A stretch of 64,000 bases of DNA, from the NCBI RefSeq assembly GCF_030867145.1, contig NC_134414.1:65850814-65914813 (forward strand), in the 5' to 3' direction. Position 1 is the stretch's first letter. Each line of letters opens with the position of its first letter. Below the pieces are notes generated by a model, which worked only from the letters and a program-made list of their open reading frames with translations, ran no database searches and was not told the origin of the DNA. Origin of the DNA: Opisthocomus hoazin (taxonomy: Eukaryota > Chordata > Aves > Opisthocomiformes > Opisthocomidae). A program made the position numbers and the translations under genes. Positions 60,601 through 64,000 of this stretch are shown piece after piece.

Positions 60601-63600
60601 GGATCGGGGCTTAAGTTTCCCTGTTCCTGAGTCATTCTTGCTCTGCATTGAGTATTTCAGAATGTTACACTCAGCAGAGAGGCACCAACAGGAGGAATTA
60701 CAATCTTGTCAAGAACCGCCCACAGCTGGTTCGTTAGGAAGCTCTCCTGGAGCAGGGTGATCCCTTAGGTGGGACTCACATATCCCTAATGTGAGTGCTG
60801 CGACTGTTGAGCTGCTGGCCATGAGGCGTGCTGCCACCTTCAGTGGGCTTGTGAGTCTAGCCTTTTGTTTTCATTCCCTTTTCCTTTTTTTTCCTCCGGA
60901 GAGCAAATGTCAGGATGACAGCATATTTTTCGGGAGTATTGTTCCGCTAGCTTGTTTTGACAAGGATTGGCGCATAGCACGGCTCCATCCCCGGGAACGT
61001 GTCTGTGTGTGAAATAATGAGAAGCAGTCATTGTAGAGCTTTCAAACTGTGCACAGAAGAGACAGGGGTAACCTGAGATATACCAGCCTAAGCAGCCAGG
61101 ACTGCTGAGGCTTTAAGAAGCACCTGATACTCTCCATTAGCTACACAGAGAATAAAAGAGTCTAGGGGAGCAGGACTGCTTCCCTCAGTGCTAGTCCTAT
61201 CTAGCTGCAAGACAAATGTCTAAGGAGGGAGGGCCAAATGCTCTCCCCCCACTTTCCCTGTATACATCGGCAAACACTAGAAAAAGCTGATGCAGTGACG
61301 TTAAGACGTAGTAATAAAGTATTAGTAAGAGACCTTTGGAATTGAAGTCACTTGGGAACGTGAGTAAATTGCCTTTTAAGGGTTTTCTGTGTATCAACAG
61401 GGATTACTGTAGAGGGGATGTTTAATTTATTTACTTGCTGTATTAAATTAGATAATTTACACAAATTATCAGCCATAAATTGGCCATGGAGGAAATCAAC
61501 CTGATCTCTATGAATTAGTTTATCTGTGACCTGTTTTAAGCTACCTGATAGGATTTTGACGCATAATTAATTAAACAGGACAAATGTTGTCACTCTGAAT
61601 GAGGTTCTAGCTTACTCATCTTACGAATCAGAGCTGTAGGTGTCCATCTCATTGGCCATGCATTACTCCATGATACACTCCTCATCTGAAAGACTGCTTA
61701 CTCTCTCAAAAAAATCTATAAAATATTCTATTGGATATCCATCAACCCAGTTGCTTATTTCTATACTGCTGAACTCATTTCCTCTGAGATAATTGAGTCA
61801 ATCAGCGTCTCATTATTCAGCTGATCTAGCTTTGGCATTTTAATTTTAGGTATTCAAAAATTTCTAGTCTATCAGCTCCTAACTTTGATATACACATCTG
61901 TTTATTACTGTATATTAACAATTTCCTAATTATTAATTTTGGTGCAGTTGATATATTATCACTAAGAAACTCCTAACCATTACTTGTGAAATTGCTCTGT
62001 GTTTTGAATGATTTTCATAATGGATTTATTACTAATACATATAAATTACTGAAATGTAAAACGACATACAGGCATCTATATACAAAACTATGGACACTGA
62101 AACTCAGTTTAGTGGAAAGTTGAAATAGCTATTTGATGGTTGTTATGGCTAAAGAATAGTCGGATATTTAAATGTCTGTGTTACAATGACATTTGCAAAA
62201 TTATTTTAACTAATAAAATATGTATTCAGCAACTAGAAGAGGGACAGGTACTTAACAGTAAGGAGAGAAGATCATGATATATCATATTTACTATGTAATT
62301 TAAGACATAAATTGATAAGCATGTGTAAGAAGTTGGTGTGAAAGAGAGAAAGGAATATGAAGAGAAAAACATTCCTATCACACAATGTCCTCATTTTTCA
62401 AAATACTTTCTTTTTGTCAAGGAAGTTGTTCTGCCTGTTGTTATCCTCTCTGTTTTACTGTGGAAACTTTCAGTGTGGAATCTCAGAAAATCCCTGCGCA
62501 AGTCTGTAGAACAAGTCCTTTACTTGCAGCAGGTCTAGAATGCCACCTTTCAAGTTCCCTGGCTTTCGACACCCTAACCCCCTTGTCTTCAGGGACGTGG
62601 CTGGGATAAATTAGCACTGAAAAAACAACTTTCAAGGCAACCTTGAGCTAGTGTCAGCTTACTAACTTGGGCACTGAAGCCATCCTTTAGCTGGAGCTGT
62701 GTGGAGCTGGTGCACTCTGCTTGGAAGATGCTTCGTGGTGACTTGTGATACGAACATATTTTTATTTAAGCACTTTGATCATGCTGTTGTCCTTAAGACA
62801 CAATTATCTGTAACTTTGGTGTTATTGGCCAGTTTGAACGTGCAGCGCACATTATATCCTGCAGCGCAGTTATAGCCTGATGGCACAATGATTGAGAGGC
62901 ACACATACACTAATGCTACTTTACCACAGTGTCCTGGGAAAGGAAACCCTTTCCTGTGCTCTAGCAAACAGCATCCTCACGACTGCAATGTTCTGGGTGT
63001 TGAGCCTTGCCCTGACACGACATGATCCCAAGATGAAGGGTATTACAGTAGACATTGCCCACTGAGGTTTGCCTACATGGTTGGCCTTTGCTGCTGAACC
63101 GCAAGCATTTATTGACTTTATCTGACAACGTAGTGTTCATGCTTTGCCCTTCTGAGTGCTAAGATACTGCTTGTGAATTTAATGCAGGGGGTGGGTCTTC
63201 TGCTGGAACCAGAAACATGGTGAAAAATACAGCTACAGCATGAAAAACTAGAAAATCAAGGACGTAGTGACAACAGGCCAGGCATAAGTCAAGCCAGCTT
63301 CTGGGAAAGGTCAGTGCAGTGCATACAAGAGGAGAGGAAACTCTGGGCCAATGAACTCACATAAATCAACTTTTGGCACACCATTCCATCTTGGGACTTC
63401 AGACACTGTAAAGCTAGCAAAATGCAGACAGAAGCTTCAGTTCACAGTGTCTTCCTTTTAAAAAGAAAAAAAAGACAAAGTGGAACAGACAAGGCGGCCA
63501 CCTGGAGTGTGTAAAAGGGGAGACATAATGACTGCTAAGGAATCCTTTCCTCCATCTCGCTTCTCTCTTGTGTGTTGGAAATTTCATCCCAGTAAGCCAT

Positions 63601-63890
63601 ACTTTCTTGTCACAGGCTTTACTTTGATGCTAACCGCTCTGAAGACAAGCTCTATGGACAATAACCTGGTAGAGTACCTTCTGCAAAAGGAGGACATAAT
63701 TCCCAGACAAAATATCCTCCACTGACATTCTTGAGACTTAGCAATGTTGTATGATCATAAAACCCTTCCCAGTGTCCTCTCAGAGCAGTTTTTGAGTTTC
63801 TGCCCTTGCAAAATGTCACTTATCTTCCAGCTCTCTGATCCAACATAATGCAGTTGTCGTCTCCTCTGCTTTTCTGCAGTTCTTACCTGA
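57660..63890. other. Intergenic, no gene recognised
   Basis: About 6.2 kb of mostly AT-rich unique sequence. The longest ORF (60023-60469, 148 codons) starts in unremarkable context and has no motif, signal peptide or splice signals that would support it. No CR1, LTR or RNA gene was seen. Confidence 0.5.
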
Positions 63891-64000
63891 AGTAAGTAGT
63901 ACCTAGGTAGTAGTACTACTAGTAGGTACTAGTAGGTGCTAGTAGCACTAGTAAGCAGTACATAGTAAGTACTACTAGGTACTTAGTAACTAATAGTAAG
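63891..64000 (+). repeat. Low-complexity GTA/TAC-rich repeat at the window edge
   Basis: An irregular array built from AGTA, GTAC, TACT, AGTAGG and ACTAGT words, with many short palindromes (GTAC, ACTAGT, AGTACT). It continues past the end of the window. Confidence 0.85.

Overview
This is vertebrate nuclear DNA, most likely from a bird. The evidence is split protein-coding exons with GT-AG junctions and one AT-AC junction, AATAAA poly(A) signals, several CR1 LINEs ending in the bird/reptile-type octamer tail (TGATTCTG/TGATTCTA), and an avian-type endogenous retroviral LTR. I see no bacterial, phage or CRISPR features. The species cannot be fixed from sequence alone.

Layout. (1) 1-4135: the last four coding exons and 3' UTR of ERCC5 (XPG, the 3' nuclease of nucleotide excision repair) on the + strand. 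They cover a catalytic-aspartate segment, the helix-two-turn-helix region, the PCNA-binding motif and the basic C-terminal tail. The intron at 1136-2030 is a U12-type AT-AC intron. (2) 7422-23465: a complete four-exon gene on the + strand encoding a 256-residue METTL21-family protein methyltransferase, best called METTL21E from its sequence and its place just downstream of ERCC5. Intron 1 is 10 kb. Intron 2 holds a sense-oriented, truncated CR1. (3) 23.5-64 kb: apparently gene-free and rich in repeats. It holds an old CR1 split by a younger CR1 (27.36-30.29 kb), a solo LTR with a near-perfect 5-bp target duplication (30926-31978), a 3.3-kb CR1 on the - strand (33509-36777), a long (CTCCT)n tract (37920-38129), an internally deleted older CR1 (39160-40235), a near full-length 4.3-kb CR1 on the + strand (53323-57650), and a GTA/TAC-rich low-complexity end (63891-64000).

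The two genes share orientation but no visible regulatory link. The strongest observations are the U12 AT-AC intron in ERCC5 and the CR1 history. Two separately inserted CR1 copies in opposite orientation carry the same disabling changes in ORF1 (frameshift and altered catalytic positions in the SGNH esterase domain) and in the ORF2 endonuclease (two in-frame stops). This suggests that an already defective source element was mobilised in trans. I found no convincing unknown defence-like or multi-gene system.
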